Assembly (NCBI RefSeq): GCF_041381155.1
Contig: NC_091135.1
Coordinates: forward strand, 6,005,620 to 6,069,619
Origin: Argopecten irradians
Lineage: Eukaryota > Mollusca > Bivalvia > Pectinida > Pectinidae
Length of the DNA: 64,000 bases
Reading direction: 5' to 3'
The first letter of the stretch is position 1, and each line of letters starts with the position of its first letter. A program made the position numbers and the translations under genes. The notes under the pieces were generated by a model. The model worked only from the letters and a program-made list of their open reading frames with translations, did no database searches and was not told the origin of the DNA. Of this stretch, positions 13,001 to 23,680 are shown one piece after another.

Positions 13001-16000
13001 CTACAAAGACCACTCTCTATTGTTTCAAAGTAAAAGCAATTCGATTTATCATTTTATTCGTTCATGTTTATCCTATTACTATATAAAAAATGTCAATCTC
13101 GCCAATCAGACCCCTGCAGAATTAACCCCACATTGACGTCCTACGCTGATGGTCATGGAAACTGCCGCCATTACTGGAAATGTATCGATAGACTGTCCAC
13201 CGCTATTTGTTGTCCGTTCGGAACTGGATATGACAGTGAACGACGCCAGTGTACCGAAAACGCCAGGTGCAATTCGACATGTTCACTGTATGTCAAGACT
13301 GACGGACCAACAGGTAAGTTGTCTCTTCAATCTAAGGGGAAAGGACAAGATTGAAATTAATTAAGATTGATTTAAAATACCTTGTCGTTATGTTTAAAAT
13401 ATATTTACATCACTCCAAAGACGGAATATGCGAAACATGGGTAAACAAAGTCCTTTTAATTTAAATGTGATTTGGAGAAAAATATAATAAGATAATTTCA
13501 TCGATTGATTTAGACATTTTCCTTACTATGCTAAAATACTGCAAAGACGGACTATGCAAGTTACTTTCATGATGACTACTAGTAGTTTGGTACTAGTTAC
13601 AAATTGCAGAACGTTGATTACGTTACTCAAAAATCTAAGTTCTAATATTATAAATGAACTTATCTTCCCTCAAAATTCCGGCAGGCCACATCGAAAACCC
13701 TTTTGTAGTTACCAATGTTTATAATGCTCAAACTATTTTACTGAAAATGTTCGTTTCAAGAATATATGTATGTTTATTTTGCTTTAAAATGTTTAGCAAA
13801 TTATACCGTTTCTATACTCAATCGGGTTATGAGATCACGTAAAATTTGATGAATACGATGACAATATCAATCATAACCATATTGCATTTTTGCTTAAAGA
13901 TGCTCCACCGCCGACAGAGCATAAATGATATTAATCATTTGAACAATAATTGGTGTTTAATCGTGTATATATATGCCTAATTAACACAAAAAAAAATAAA
14001 AATAATTATTTCGCCTTGGTGCATGCGCAATCAGTACTTCATTCCATATAGGATAGTGACATTTTTCGGGATGCAATAATTATTTTCAAATTTTTAACTT
14101 GAAGTAAAATTAGTAGCTCAAACTTTTCAATGGTGGTAATGGTGTAAAGTAAGTAACTTTTGTAACTGAAGAAAATACTAAATCGTCTGCTACCGTTTTT
14201 TATAGTGAAAAAATACCATTTTTGCATCTTTAATATTTTGCGAGTAGAAGGTCTTATTTTGCCTGTACAATGTGTATAATTGTTGTACTTCGTCATTTTG
14301 CGATTAAGTCTGTGTTGACATTTTATAGTTGAATGCATTAGCAGACGACAGAATGGGCGATAATTACGATGGATTGAGATGTATTTTATCGCCCTTTGTC
14401 GAAGTTAATGAATAGAGGTCAATGTATTGAACCCATACATTTCTATCATATCAGGTCAGACTAGTTTTTTTTAACTCTGTAGGCGGAAAGTGGGGGAGTG
14501 TGACTTACGTATGTATGGTTAATGTATTATACCATCACACATGTCGGAGACACCTTTCTGTGTTCGATTACAGAGACATATGTCTTTGTTCGATAACTTA
14601 TAACATGCCCCATTTATATAGGAATCATACTTTTAATTCAATCAGTAATAGAAACACTGGGGACTATTTCTCTAACTGTATAGAATAAATGAGTATAACC
14701 ATATTTGTCATCAGAAACACATTTCTAAGTTCTTTATTTATTTAATTATTTATTTATTTTGCTTATAGTATACCAAAAATTTCTGTTCACTACTTAGTAA
14801 CACTGAAGATTATTTTCCTATTTGCATTACATAAATGAGTACATTATATAACAACATTTCACGTCAGAGACACTTTTCAACGTTCTTTAACTTATGATAA
14901 ACCGAATTACATAGTGTTTATACTCTAAATTAACTGGAAATGGTTTGACTATTTCTGCATGCAGTTTTCAAAGGCACCGCTAACCAAAAAGGTTAACGTA
15001 GCAGTGTTGAGAAAATCTCTGTTTCTACTGGTTACTGTACATTACAATAGGAAAATATTTAAATCATAAAAGAAAGGCTACTAATACATTTTCTATCCCT
15101 GGATGATGTGACGGAATCCCGCTCCTAAATAGTTTGATCTGAAGAGCTCCTTTATAACCACAGTTAAGGCTGTAAAAGATACCTAAGTAGTTACCGAAAG
15201 TTACCACAGTTAGGGTTGAAGAAGGTTATATGTGGTTTGAGAAATTTACCACAGCTAGCGCTGATGAAAGTAACTAGGTGGTTTCCGAAAGTCACCACGG
15301 TTAAGGTTGAAGAAGGTAATTACATTTTATAGATGGTTGTCGAAACCTGTGAATAAACATTTTGTTGAGAGACTATGATTATGTGACATCTATTATAACA
15401 TTTCTTTTTTTTCTACTCCTTTTTTTCCAGAGAGCAGCAGATCCCAGGTGGTGTGTAGGAATGAGAAGGACGTGTTACGTTGTCCATCAGGGGACGTTAT
15501 TCGCGTAAGAGAAGCCATTTATGGCGGAGCTGATCCGATGACATGCAGGATTGAACAGGACACGACATCGTGTACGAATGTAGACGCCACCAAAGTTATC
15601 GCACAGGAGTGCAATCGTAAACAGACATGTGAAATCAGTATCGGTAGACTCCTGTCTGACCACTGTCCACGGATCGCCAAGCAAATCGATGTTCGCTACG
15701 TGTGTGAAGCAGGTATTTATAGACAGTAGATGGTGTTAATTGAAATGTCAATTCATTAATTAAGATACATTTACGTATGCATGGTTATACTTATCGGAAG
15801 AAAATCACGTGCAGTAAAACCTCTATGAGCCAAACTCTGACAATTAATCTATTTTCTCCCTAATTGCTTCACTGTATTACACTCTCAATGAAACCCATCA
15901 CCTTATATAACATTTTACAAATACAAGTTTTAGTTGTGTCGAACTCTTCCTATGGACCGTAAGATATGATTGCATGGGTTTTTTGCTTTACTTAACTATT

Positions 16001-19000
16001 CTCCTATTAAAGTTATCCGGAAATTTGTTTTCCGCACACTGTGCATTACATTTACTTGTACATTTCCTTTTCGCGATAGGATGCAAACTGAGGCCAGATC
16101 TCAAAAATAGAGACCGTTTCTATAATCTGGCTAGCAAAGGAACTGTCATGACATGTGGGACCGGCACTAGGTTTGACCAGGCCTCCTGTTCCTGTATTGG
16201 CACTGGAGAAGCTCCACGTATGTACACTAAAAGTCTTATTTTGTCGAGAATTATACTTTTGCAACTTCGCGGGTCATCGCCGTTGTCACGAATCTGTGGT
16301 CTGTAAAATAATAATAAGAATAGATTGAATTTTATATACAATTGAAGTCAAATCGCAAAAATGTGATGCGCATAAGTTTTATTTTGTCACGAAAATAGTC
16401 GGCTATACGTTTTAATATAAATCCTACATACTATGTAATATCATGTCCAGAAAACTAAATATGAATTGAAACATGACGGGAATGAAATACAGTAGAGGAA
16501 AAATCGACAAGTAAAGTCTTAGAATGAAAGTAAAACAAAGAGCAAACATAAAGCTTCTCCTAAGTTATTTTGAAAAAATATTTGATTTTAAAATAATTTG
16601 TACATGGATATTTTTTATACAATGAATTATATAATGAGCAGAAAATAGCTATTCTTGAATCACATGTGATAAAGTGTTCAATAATACCCTAGTAGGTTAC
16701 ATCCTGACATTACAGTAAAGGCGCCTAATATAGAGGTAAATGGATAGAAAGATGCAAGTGTTTGAAAGTAAAAAGTGGTCTTGATTTGCAGTGGTTATGG
16801 GTCAGTTAAGTATTTAGTAGAAAATGTTTTCTCGTACAAATAGTTACCCTTTCCTGCCATTAACACAATGTGTTTAATTCTTGAATATATTTTTCAGAGT
16901 GTCGTCTGGAAGTACAAGTGCTTTTTGGTAATGTAGGCGAGAGCCAGATAAAAAATATGGCAGATTCAGGAATTCATATTTACGGTCATCAAGTCAAACA
17001 AATGTCTGGATACGGACGATTTTTAGGAAGCTCCTGGATCGCAATTCCGTTTTACGACAACAACGATCGTATGTCTAGGATGTTTGGATTTCAGTTGAGA
17101 GTCTATCCTCTGCCCAAGGACGCCAACAGTCCAGAGAAGGAAGTCCTTCTGTCGAACTGTCAGACTGACAATAACGTTGAAGATTCTCCTTCCCTCGAAG
17201 TGTATCTTAACACTGTCGAAAAGAATATTTACTTCCGCGCCGTCAACTCTCTCGGAGAGTCTAGTGTGATATCCGTACCGTACAAGGTAGGTTTTATGAA
17301 ATTATCAGATGCATTTGGGAACACAGTTTACAATATTTACATTATTTTATTTGTATTATTTGTATTGTTGCGTAACAAAAAAAAAAAAAAAAAAAAAAAC
17401 CATCCCAAATAATTGTATCTTTGTATTTTTGATAAATGTTTGAATTTTGAATACATGTTTGAATCCAGTCCATCAAAAATACCATAGCTTTGTCTTTTGC
17501 TAGCATCAGCAAGCCTCGTACTGAAAATCAATTAAAATACCTGGTTAAGCGTTTTATAGCTACGGAACTTATTCATTTGAAATGATTTTTTTTTACTTCC
17601 TGGTAAATCACGATATCAATGCCATTTAAGTGAGTTGGTCATTTTTTTCGCCACAGACGTCACGTATTGACCAATTATCTCTCCAGTCAGTCAACCGTTG
17701 CTTAGGTGATGATGACTATTAATAATAATTAATAATGATAATTAATATTATACTGTGTAACATAAAATGTTAGTGGGTACTTATATACTTTAGTGGTTTA
17801 CAGTATTTCCTGAAGAAACATTCGTGGTTGGCCCAGTAAAAACAAGTAGTCTATTCGAATAACGTACACACAATTCGTTGTTTTATATCCGGGTTCAATA
17901 TCAACTATGAAAACAAAAGAAGTTTCAACACAATAAACATTTTTATGTAATACAGTACAGAAAAACATTCATTCAAACACAAATAATTGTATGTTTGAAT
18001 CAGCAGGACACTTTTCAAAGAATTTTTAAATGTTCCTTTTGACATATAATTTTCATTTATTATTCACGATTAAAAACTCCTTACTTTGATCTATCTACAG
18101 GATGAGACCTGGAGTAACGTACTGTTCTTGTTCAATGGACAGTCCATGTTTGCCAAGTTGCAGTTTGTTGACAAAAAAGATGGCAATCTGTTGGAATCTA
18201 CAGATAAAGCCCCATTCTCAGGTATTCAAACAAAACGTCAAAAAAGAATTCTAGTAACTAATGCTTACACTTCCTTATACTTAGTTATTTATTCTGTGAT
18301 AATGAACTTCAATTTCTATTATCTAAAACAATCTATCAAATGATGAAACGAAGAAAGCTAATTTTAAGAATATCAAAAAATTGTTTTAAATGATACCTTG
18401 ATGAAATTTTACTTTTGTGCTTCACATGTGATTTTTAACATAGTTTTAATATGTATAACAATGAGGATTTTTAACTCCATGTACATTTTCATAAGTGTCT
18501 CATAAGCCGATATCGGCTGGGCATCAAAAATTACTTGTACATTTATTTTATCAATGGCTGTATATTTTTACGATGCGTGACACTAAAATAAAATATTGAT
18601 TGATTGATTGATTGGTATGACGAATTGTTACATTGATTTCGTATAAAAATTTAACAGGTAAAATCAAACCAGGATTCGGCCCTCTGAAGATTGGAGGATG
18701 TAGACCTAACCATGGGGTAAAGGCATACATCGACGAGGTAGGAATTATCATTGGTTTCCATAATAAACTTTTAAAGATGCTCCACCGCCAACAGAGCATA
18801 AAATATATTGGTTATTTGAACAATAATTGGTGTTTAATCGTGTATGTATATATCTAATTAACACACAAAAAAAAAAAAAAAATTATTTTGCCTTTAGTGC
18901 ATGCGTAATCAGTACTTCATTCCATATAGGACATAGTGCCATGGAATTCTTTCGGGATGCAATTAATTATTTATCATATTAACTTGAAGTAAAATTAGAA

Positions 19001-19494
19001 GCTCAAACTTTTCAATGGTGGTGATGGTGTAAACTAAGTAACTTGTATAACGGAAGAAACATACTAAATCATCTGATCCTGTTTTTATAGAGAAAAAGTA
19101 CCATTTGTCAGCGGTGGAGAATCTTTAAAAACACAAAACACAAAAAAAAATAAGAATTATATCAAATTATGTCTTGTTACAAAACTTTTGTGGGATCATC
19201 AAAATTATCAAAAAAAAAAAAAAAAAAAAAAAAATCTTGCCAAAGTCATTGTATTCATCACTTCAGGAATATTGTGTGAAAACTATTGCGCCGTTGATTT
19301 AGAGATACATTTAGTCAATGACAGTTATAAATGCATTACAGTATCTAATGAAGGTCCTTTATTCTGTCAAACTACAAGGAATGTATTTTATTCAGATCCA
19401 AATGTCCTTCTGTAAGACCCGATTCCCGGATGCCTCTGCGAAAAAGCCAAAAACACGCGGTGGGCCGAAACGTGAAACAGCGGCTGCACCGTAA
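10024..19494 (+). CDS. Secreted CBM14-CBM14-SUEL lectin-LamG protein (whole gene, introns included)
   Basis: Nine coding exons (10024-10078, 11833-12009, 13110-13313, 15431-15712, 16080-16217, 16898-17286, 18101-18221, 18658-18737, 19396-19494) join to 1545 nt, a stop-terminated frame of 514 residues. Order: hydrophobic signal peptide (1-18), chitin-binding type 2 domain (about 21-75), second CBM14 (about 79-135), SUEL/galactose-binding lectin domain with eight cysteines (about 150-239), a short Cys-rich CBM14-like module (about 240-280), then a LamG/concanavalin-like domain to about 495 and a basic tail. The ATG follows an acceptor and opens the signal peptide. Chitin-binding plus LamG is known from mollusc shell-matrix proteins such as Pif and BMSP, and SUEL domains bind rhamnose or galactose. 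A shell-matrix, mucosal or haemolymph pattern-recognition role is inferred. All donors are GT and all acceptors AG. Confidence 0.9.
11595..11783. mobile_element. MITE family A, intact copy in intron 2
   Basis: 189 bp with inverted arms of about 65 bp. The left end is TTCCGAATTTGCATATTACA; the right end, reversed, is TTCCGTCTTTGCATATTACA, and both continue through GAGTTA, CTTGCGGGTA and a TGACGTCAT/TTACGTCAT block. TA lies outside each end, suggesting a Tc1/mariner-type TA target duplication. Other copies: 5000-5170 (decayed) and 34369-38776 (split by a later insertion). Confidence 0.8.
11833..12009 (+). CDS. Lectin-like gene, exon 3: first CBM14 chitin-binding domain
   Basis: Acceptor TTTTTCAG, donor AGTG|GTAAGT, phase 1-1, 59 codons. 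The six-cysteine peritrophin-A pattern is visible: CRGPNVC, then DSRDCRMYNIC, RCPFGTFFDV and NICNYPSRVNC. The aromatic residues around the third and fourth cysteines that line a chitin-binding face are present. Confidence 0.88.
12070..12665. repeat. 100-bp tandem array in intron 3
   Basis: Six units of 99-101 bp; the marker CCATAACAACTACAAAGTAT starts at 12121, 12222, 12321, 12422, 12521 and (one base changed) 12620. Each unit also holds TTTTTGTTCGAGACATATT and CATGTTGGGAT.GAAGTCTT. Units are nearly identical, so the array is young or homogenised. Not coding. Confidence 0.95.
13110..13313 (+). CDS. Lectin-like gene, exon 4: second CBM14 domain
   Basis: Acceptor CAATCAG, donor ACAG|GTAAGT, phase 1-1, 68 codons. 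Pattern: DPCRINPTLTSYADGHGNC, HYWKCID, ICCPFGTGYDSE, QCTENARCNSTC. It keeps the CBM14 spacing and the HYWKC aromatic motif, and it differs enough from the first domain to be an old duplication. Confidence 0.88.
13898..14229 (+). mobile_element. TTAA-flanked MITE family H, copy 1 (intron 4)
   Basis: The left end AGATGCTCCACCGCC follows TTAA; the right end is TTTTTGCATCT before TTAA. Compared with copy 2 (18769-19130) the right terminal repeat has lost most of GCGGTGGAGA. Shared interior blocks include GAACAATAATTGGTGTTTAA, AATCAGTACTTCATTCCATA and CTCAAACTTTTCAATGGTGG. TTAA target sites are known for piggyBac and Kolobok; the family here is not decided. Confidence 0.75.
15431..15712 (+). CDS. 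Lectin-like gene, exon 5: SUEL/rhamnose-binding lectin domain
   Basis: Acceptor TTTTTTTCCAG, donor GCAG|GTATTT, phase 1-1, 94 codons, so the whole domain is one exon. Eight cysteines are spaced as in Gal_Lectin domains: VVC, LRC, MTC, TSC, QEC, QTC, DHC and YVC. AIYGG stands for the usual (A/N)YGR motif and DHCP for the DPC motif, so the sugar-contact residues are partly changed and the binding preference may differ from classical rhamnose lectins. Confidence 0.9.
16080..16217 (+). CDS. Lectin-like gene, exon 6: short Cys-rich module
   Basis: Acceptor GCGATAG, donor CCAC|GTATGT, phase 1-1, 46 codons. The module reads GCKLRPDLKNRDRFYNL, then TVMTCGTGTRFDQASCSC. The FYNL and C.xGT.FD...C.C pattern resembles the truncated chitin-binding-like module that precedes LamG in shell-matrix proteins. 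This is my reading, not a database hit. Confidence 0.75.
16898..17286 (+). CDS. Lectin-like gene, exon 7: LamG-like domain, first part
   Basis: Acceptor TTTTTCAG, donor TACAAG|GTAGGT, phase 1 to 0, about 130 codons. It opens with CRLEVQVLFGNV and contains SSWIAIPFYDNND, MFGFQLRVYPLP and NIYFRAVNSLGESS, consistent with a beta-sandwich. It continues in exons 8-10. Confidence 0.85.
17376..17399. repeat. Poly-A tract in intron 7
   Basis: A run of A of over 20 bases about 90 bp past the donor. It creates a spurious run of lysines in one open frame. Could be the tail of an old insertion, but no body is visible. Confidence 0.7.
18101..18221 (+). CDS. Lectin-like gene, exon 8: LamG middle
   Basis: Acceptor CTATCTACAG, donor TCAG|GTATTC, phase 0 to 1. 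The peptide DETWSNVLFLFNGQSMF has the LamG W..v.l..nG signature, followed by DKAPFSG. Confidence 0.85.
18658..18737 (+). CDS. Lectin-like gene, exon 9: LamG late strands
   Basis: Acceptor TTTAACAG, donor GACGAG|GTAGGA, phase 1 to 0. The peptide KIKPGFGPLKIGG and then HGVKAYIDE matches the LamG motif IG......F.G.IDE. Confidence 0.85.
18769..19130 (+). mobile_element. TTAA-flanked MITE family H, copy 2 (intron 9)
   Basis: Terminal inverted repeats are TTTTAAAGATGCTCCACCGC and, reversed, TTTTAAAGATTCTCCACCGC (one mismatch). TTAA sits at both ends as likely target duplication. 362 bp, non-coding. It shares its interior with copy 1 in another intron of the same gene and with a decayed copy at 27925-28310. 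Confidence 0.85.
19396..19494 (+). CDS. Lectin-like gene, exon 10: LamG end, basic tail and stop
   Basis: Acceptor TTTTATTCAG. The exon completes the LamG fold (YIDE|IQMSFC) and adds a Lys/Arg/Pro-rich tail, KKPKTRGGPKRETAAAP, ending at TAA 19492-19494. A basic C-terminal tail is unusual after LamG and may help bind acidic polysaccharide or matrix; that is inference. Confidence 0.85.
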   Translation: MQMSFCKTRFPDASAKKPKTRGGPKRETAAAP

Positions 19495-19652
19495 AACAGA
19501 ATTGTGCCCATCACATGTTTTGTCTCTGTGTATAATGTAATTATTTGTAATATATTCGTGTTTCTGTGAATTTTAATTTTATTTTCATTTTAATATAAGT
19601 TCGTGTGTATCACTGTAAAAGTAAATTAACACATTATGCAGGTTACGTTTTC

Positions 19653-19658
19653 AATAAA
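19653..19658 (+). terminator. Polyadenylation signal of the lectin-like gene
   Basis: AATAAA about 160 bp after the stop codon. A second AATAAA near 19800 could serve a longer transcript. Confidence 0.6.
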
Positions 19659-19848
19659 TGTTTTATGATTCCATTTCAGTACCCATAACATTGTTTATTG
19701 TTTTTTTTTTATTCATACCTGATGTTATGTGAAACTATCAACTATATATTGTTACCGTGAACAGAATGTATCTGACGATAATGTCCTAATACAGAATTAT
19801 AATAAAGTGCGGCAATTTAAAAAAAAACAAAAAAACATAGTCATTCAG

Positions 19849-20656
19849 ATCCCCCGCCAATGGAGATATCAAAGCTGAAGTAAGTTTGATTGTGGAGACT
19901 TATGTGTATGAAAAAAAACCAGGAAAAAAGGAAGTTGAGCTACAGAAAGATGGAGTATAATTCAAGTAGAGCGGGGCTGCAATTGTTGAATCGGGTATAC
20001 AGCCTTGACATTTATATTAAGACTATATATACACAAAGATGGGTGGAGTTTTGCAAAGAAACATTTACCATTTACCATGATATTTTCAGCAATGTTTCCA
20101 TGGTAACGGAAAAAGTGCAAAAAATGAAAACCTAAAAATAGCAAAAGGTACTACTAGACCATAAAAAGAATGTGTCTATGAAGTTTCATGGAAATATCTC
20201 TGCTGGTTTTAGAGTTGTGCTCCGGAAACGATACCTACACAAAAATCTGCCATTTTCAGCAATGTTTCCATGGTTACAGAAAAAAGCACAAAAAGTGAAA
20301 ACCTTAAAATAGCAAAAGGCACTACTAGACCATAAGACGAATGTGTCTATGAAGTTTCGTGCAAATATCTCTTCTAGTTTTAGAGTTATGCTCCGGAAAC
20401 GAACCTGGTACAAAAATATGATATTTTCAGCAATGTTTCCATGGTTACGGAAAAAATGCAAAAAATGAAAACCTAAAAATAGCAAAAGGCACTACTAGAC
20501 CATAAGACCAATGTGTGTATGAAGTTTCGTGGAAATATCTCTACTGGTTTTAGAGTTATGCTCCGGAAACCATTCGTACGGACGGACGGACGGACGGACG
20601 GACGGACGGACGGAACCCATTTGTATATCCCCCGCCAACTTCGTTGGGCGGGGGAT
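19849..20656 (+). mobile_element. Pearl-like element with three core repeats and hairpin end
   Basis: The left end ATCCCCCGCCAA and right end TTGGGCGGGGGAT form a 12-13 bp inverted pair. The core is three units of about 178 bp (marker TTTTCAGCAATGTTTCCATG at about 20084, 20251 and 20426, with AAATAGCAAAAGG and GTTTTAGAGTT.TGCTCCGGA in each). It is followed by a (GGAC)n run at about 20577-20613 and a terminal hairpin CCCCCGCCAACTTCGTTGGG. This is the pearl layout: terminal repeats, satellite-like core, ACGG microsatellite. It lies directly behind gene 1. No coding capacity. Confidence 0.8.
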
Positions 20657-21059
20657 AAAAATATTCGCCGAGCAATAATAATCCCATAATTAATCGCTTT
20701 AAATCTTTCATATACATAAGATATCAAAGGAAAAGTTTCTTTACGGATAATTAGAACGTCTAATGAATACTCCAAATGTCAATGATGTTTTTTTCATTAA
20801 TTTACGTCCGATTATGCAGCGGTAAAACTTGCACTTACAATAATTGTAACATTGCCACCAGGTGAACAAAGTTAAAACTACCACACCGATGTACATTAAC
20901 AGTCAACCAATACCTTAGTCAGTATATTTCAAATATCATCAATGGCACAAAAGTGGACATAACAGAATCCAGTAAGTATAAAAAAAAACTTAAACTTCCT
21001 ATGTTTGCACTGCTTCGCTTGTGATTTAAGTAGATCATTTCCACGACAGAGCACATTTT
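20657..21059. other. Intergenic, nothing recognised
   Basis: AT-rich sequence without exon or repeat signals that I can support. Confidence 0.4.
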
Positions 21060-21240
21060 TATACTGTTTAGATTTCAAACATATACACAACACGACTATA
21101 TCACAGCCTCCTAAAACACACATACATTCACACACAAGCAACACATTATAAGTCTTTTACATATGGGAACCTTCCCTAAGTGGTCTTACATAATGTAGTT
21201 ATTATTATAGGACATCTAATGTATTCAACCAACCAATTAA
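21060..21240 (+). repeat. Dispersed repeat family D, 3' fragment
   Basis: ACACAACACGACTATATCAC, CAGCCTCC.AAAACACACA, ACACGCAA-like CACAAGCAACACA, and an ATAGGACATCTAATG end align with the last third of the 6180-6660 copy. Confidence 0.55.
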
Positions 21241-21895
21241 TAGTCTAGATTAATATTGCAATGTTTCGGACATGTTAACTTAATTCAATATAATTCAATG
21301 TTGCTTGTTATTTCATTTTCATTGGCTTAAAAATTAACTTTATCAGCCCATAAAGGAAAAAATGGCGTCGTCGTTTGTAACGTTGCTTCTGATTGGCTGA
21401 GATGACGGCGAAATGATTTCATAGACAAAAGAGCCCCAAAATGAATTTTGAATTTTGAAGAGATTATCTTTAGTAAATTGAATTATAAGGATTAATTTGA
21501 ATAGATTTTTTATGTTATTCGCGGTTTATGATGAGAGTACACTCAGATTTTTGTGTTATATCTCCATTACATAAAAAATTCCATTCAAGTTAATCCTTAA
21601 ACATTGAGAATCGATACTGATGTTAACTTATCTTCGTGTACGATTAAATTTCGCGTATATCTCGGATGATATCAGTCGCGAAAATCAATATACCAATTGG
21701 AATGCATCATTGACAGTGAAAATATCATTTTGATTGTTTTTCATGAGTTTGTGCGCGAAAATGATGTCATGTTTTATATGACATTACGCTTACAAAGTAA
21801 TAATTGGAAGGGCAAATAAATCTGTACAATACAATGGCGGAGCTAGTAGTGATGGTCTTCTGTAAATGAAAGTGTGAAAACACATGTTATAAATA
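21241..21895. other. Intergenic, possible decayed CGCG-type MITE
   Basis: Contains TTATTCGCGGTTTATGATGA and TCAGTCGCGAAAATCAATAT in opposite sense about 150 bp apart, which may be a worn relative of the element at 1222-1460. Otherwise nothing recognised. Confidence 0.3.
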
Positions 21896-22013
21896 GAATA
21901 TTCCTTGTTTCTTGATGAATACCAGTAATATTTCATCTCGCGAGGTGGAAACTGATATTTTCAACTCACTCGATGAAATATAACTGGTATTCATCAAGAA
22001 ACAAGGAATATTC
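21896..22013. mobile_element. 118-bp fold-back element with 42-bp arms
   Basis: The left arm (21896-21937) starts GAATATTCCTTGTTTCTTGA; the right arm (21972-22013) is its reverse complement with one mismatch in 42 bases. The loop is 34 bases. Nothing is coded. Such a near-perfect stem is either a young fold-back MITE or a functional hairpin if transcribed. Confidence 0.85.
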
Positions 22014-23680
22014 TCCATATATTTGCCTGTCTACACTTCAATAATTAAACACTGAGAGAAAGTGATTAGACTTGACAACGCGAAATTATGTTTGGTCTAT
22101 ACCTGTAGTATCATCATATCGACTTAATTCACAAGGTTTGAATCTTAATTAAAATCAAATGACGTCAAAATTCTCAAGATATCATTGGTGTCAATGGTTC
22201 TCACATTTATTTTAACCTGTAATTACTTCCTATGGCAAATTCTAAATTAGGAAAGCATTACAGATTTTAAGGAAGGCTCCTTTAACTTAAGATTTTTTCC
22301 TTAAGTTTTGTAAAGCTTTTCTATGGGGAAATTTAAGTTAAGGAATTCCTTAAATTTAAGAAATATTCGTGAAATTGGGCCCTGGAAGAACGAAAACACG
22401 TCTTGTATTTTAAAATGCTCTTGGCAGACTGTAAATGGTTAGGCCGAACAAAACGATTCATCTAGATAAGATATTAGATTACGACAATTTTGTGTTTACG
22501 TTTATAGAAATTGTTTGGGCTTAAATGACAACTCAAAGTTAATGGATTCGTTTTTAGCCGTTTAATTAATTCTATGAAAAAAAAGTGTTTCGATAAAAAA
22601 GTTATCTTACGTAGTTTAGTTCAAGGTCGTACGTCGCTCCATTATTAAAAGGTTTCATAACATATCACATTTCGATCTCCGTTCCCTTGCTTGAAGATAT
22701 TGATAGAGAGACGACGTCCTTTGACATGAGGGCGATATAGACTATGATATGGTGTATGCATTACTTATATTATATGGACAGATTTCTTTAATTGATTAAG
22801 GTGAATGCTCTAGTTGAAGTGAACCAGTCATTACAGAGCAAGTTTTCATGTTTATTGGTAACAAAATGCCAGAGGCGTAATAAGTAATACAATTACAAAC
22901 TGTAATGGTCAATAGACCTAAACACAGATGATCATAAACGCCTAGAAGAGGTCTTCGTGTTCAGCTGTTGACGATATCATCATCGAATCAGCATAGCATT
23001 TGCTCTGTAAGTATAGCACACTGCAATCATACTCCGAACTTCAATATATATATTTTCTTTCTTTTTTGATATGAATTGTAACCATTATATACAAACTAAA
23101 TCCTATTCATTACATATGTATATACAAACCAAATCCATTATGGTTTTCCTGCAATTTTTTATCGAACGCTAAAGGTTCGCGGTAGTCTTGAAGAAAAAAA
23201 ATCATAAGGTCGAATGTGTGATATGAAGGTCCGCAAATATTTCGAAGCAAGTGATCTTGTCAAATTTTACACTATATTATTATATTTATTCATGACACGT
23301 ACATTTAACGTTATTTTTTGGATAACTTTTGACTGAGTGATTGATGGGGCTTTACGTTCTTGTACCGGCTAACACACTCACTCGTTTTCCTGTCGACTTC
23401 GAGGTAATGACATGTGACATGTAAAGATATTTAATTAGAGCAAAAATATTCAGATTAAAAATTCCTCTTTAAACAAACTTTGGTAAATAAAATATAATAT
23501 ATACCAATTTATCCCTGTTGACAAAGAAATCCATTTTTTCAAAAGCTTTAAATATTGTTTTCGGTAACGTTTTCAAGAGTTGATGTTGGTAATTGATTAT
23601 TAATTCGCAACGCATACTTTTTCTTTTCATTCGCACCATGTTAGAATGTAAGAAACCATGTCTGGTTATATATTTCAGCG
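22014..23680. other. Upstream region of the small secreted peptide gene
   Basis: No coding sequence. A donor-like TTTGCTCT|GTAAGTATAG at 23006/23007 could end a 5' UTR exon that joins the acceptor ATATTTCAG before 23680. That link is a guess. TTAAG-rich segment at 22270-22360. Confidence 0.35.
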
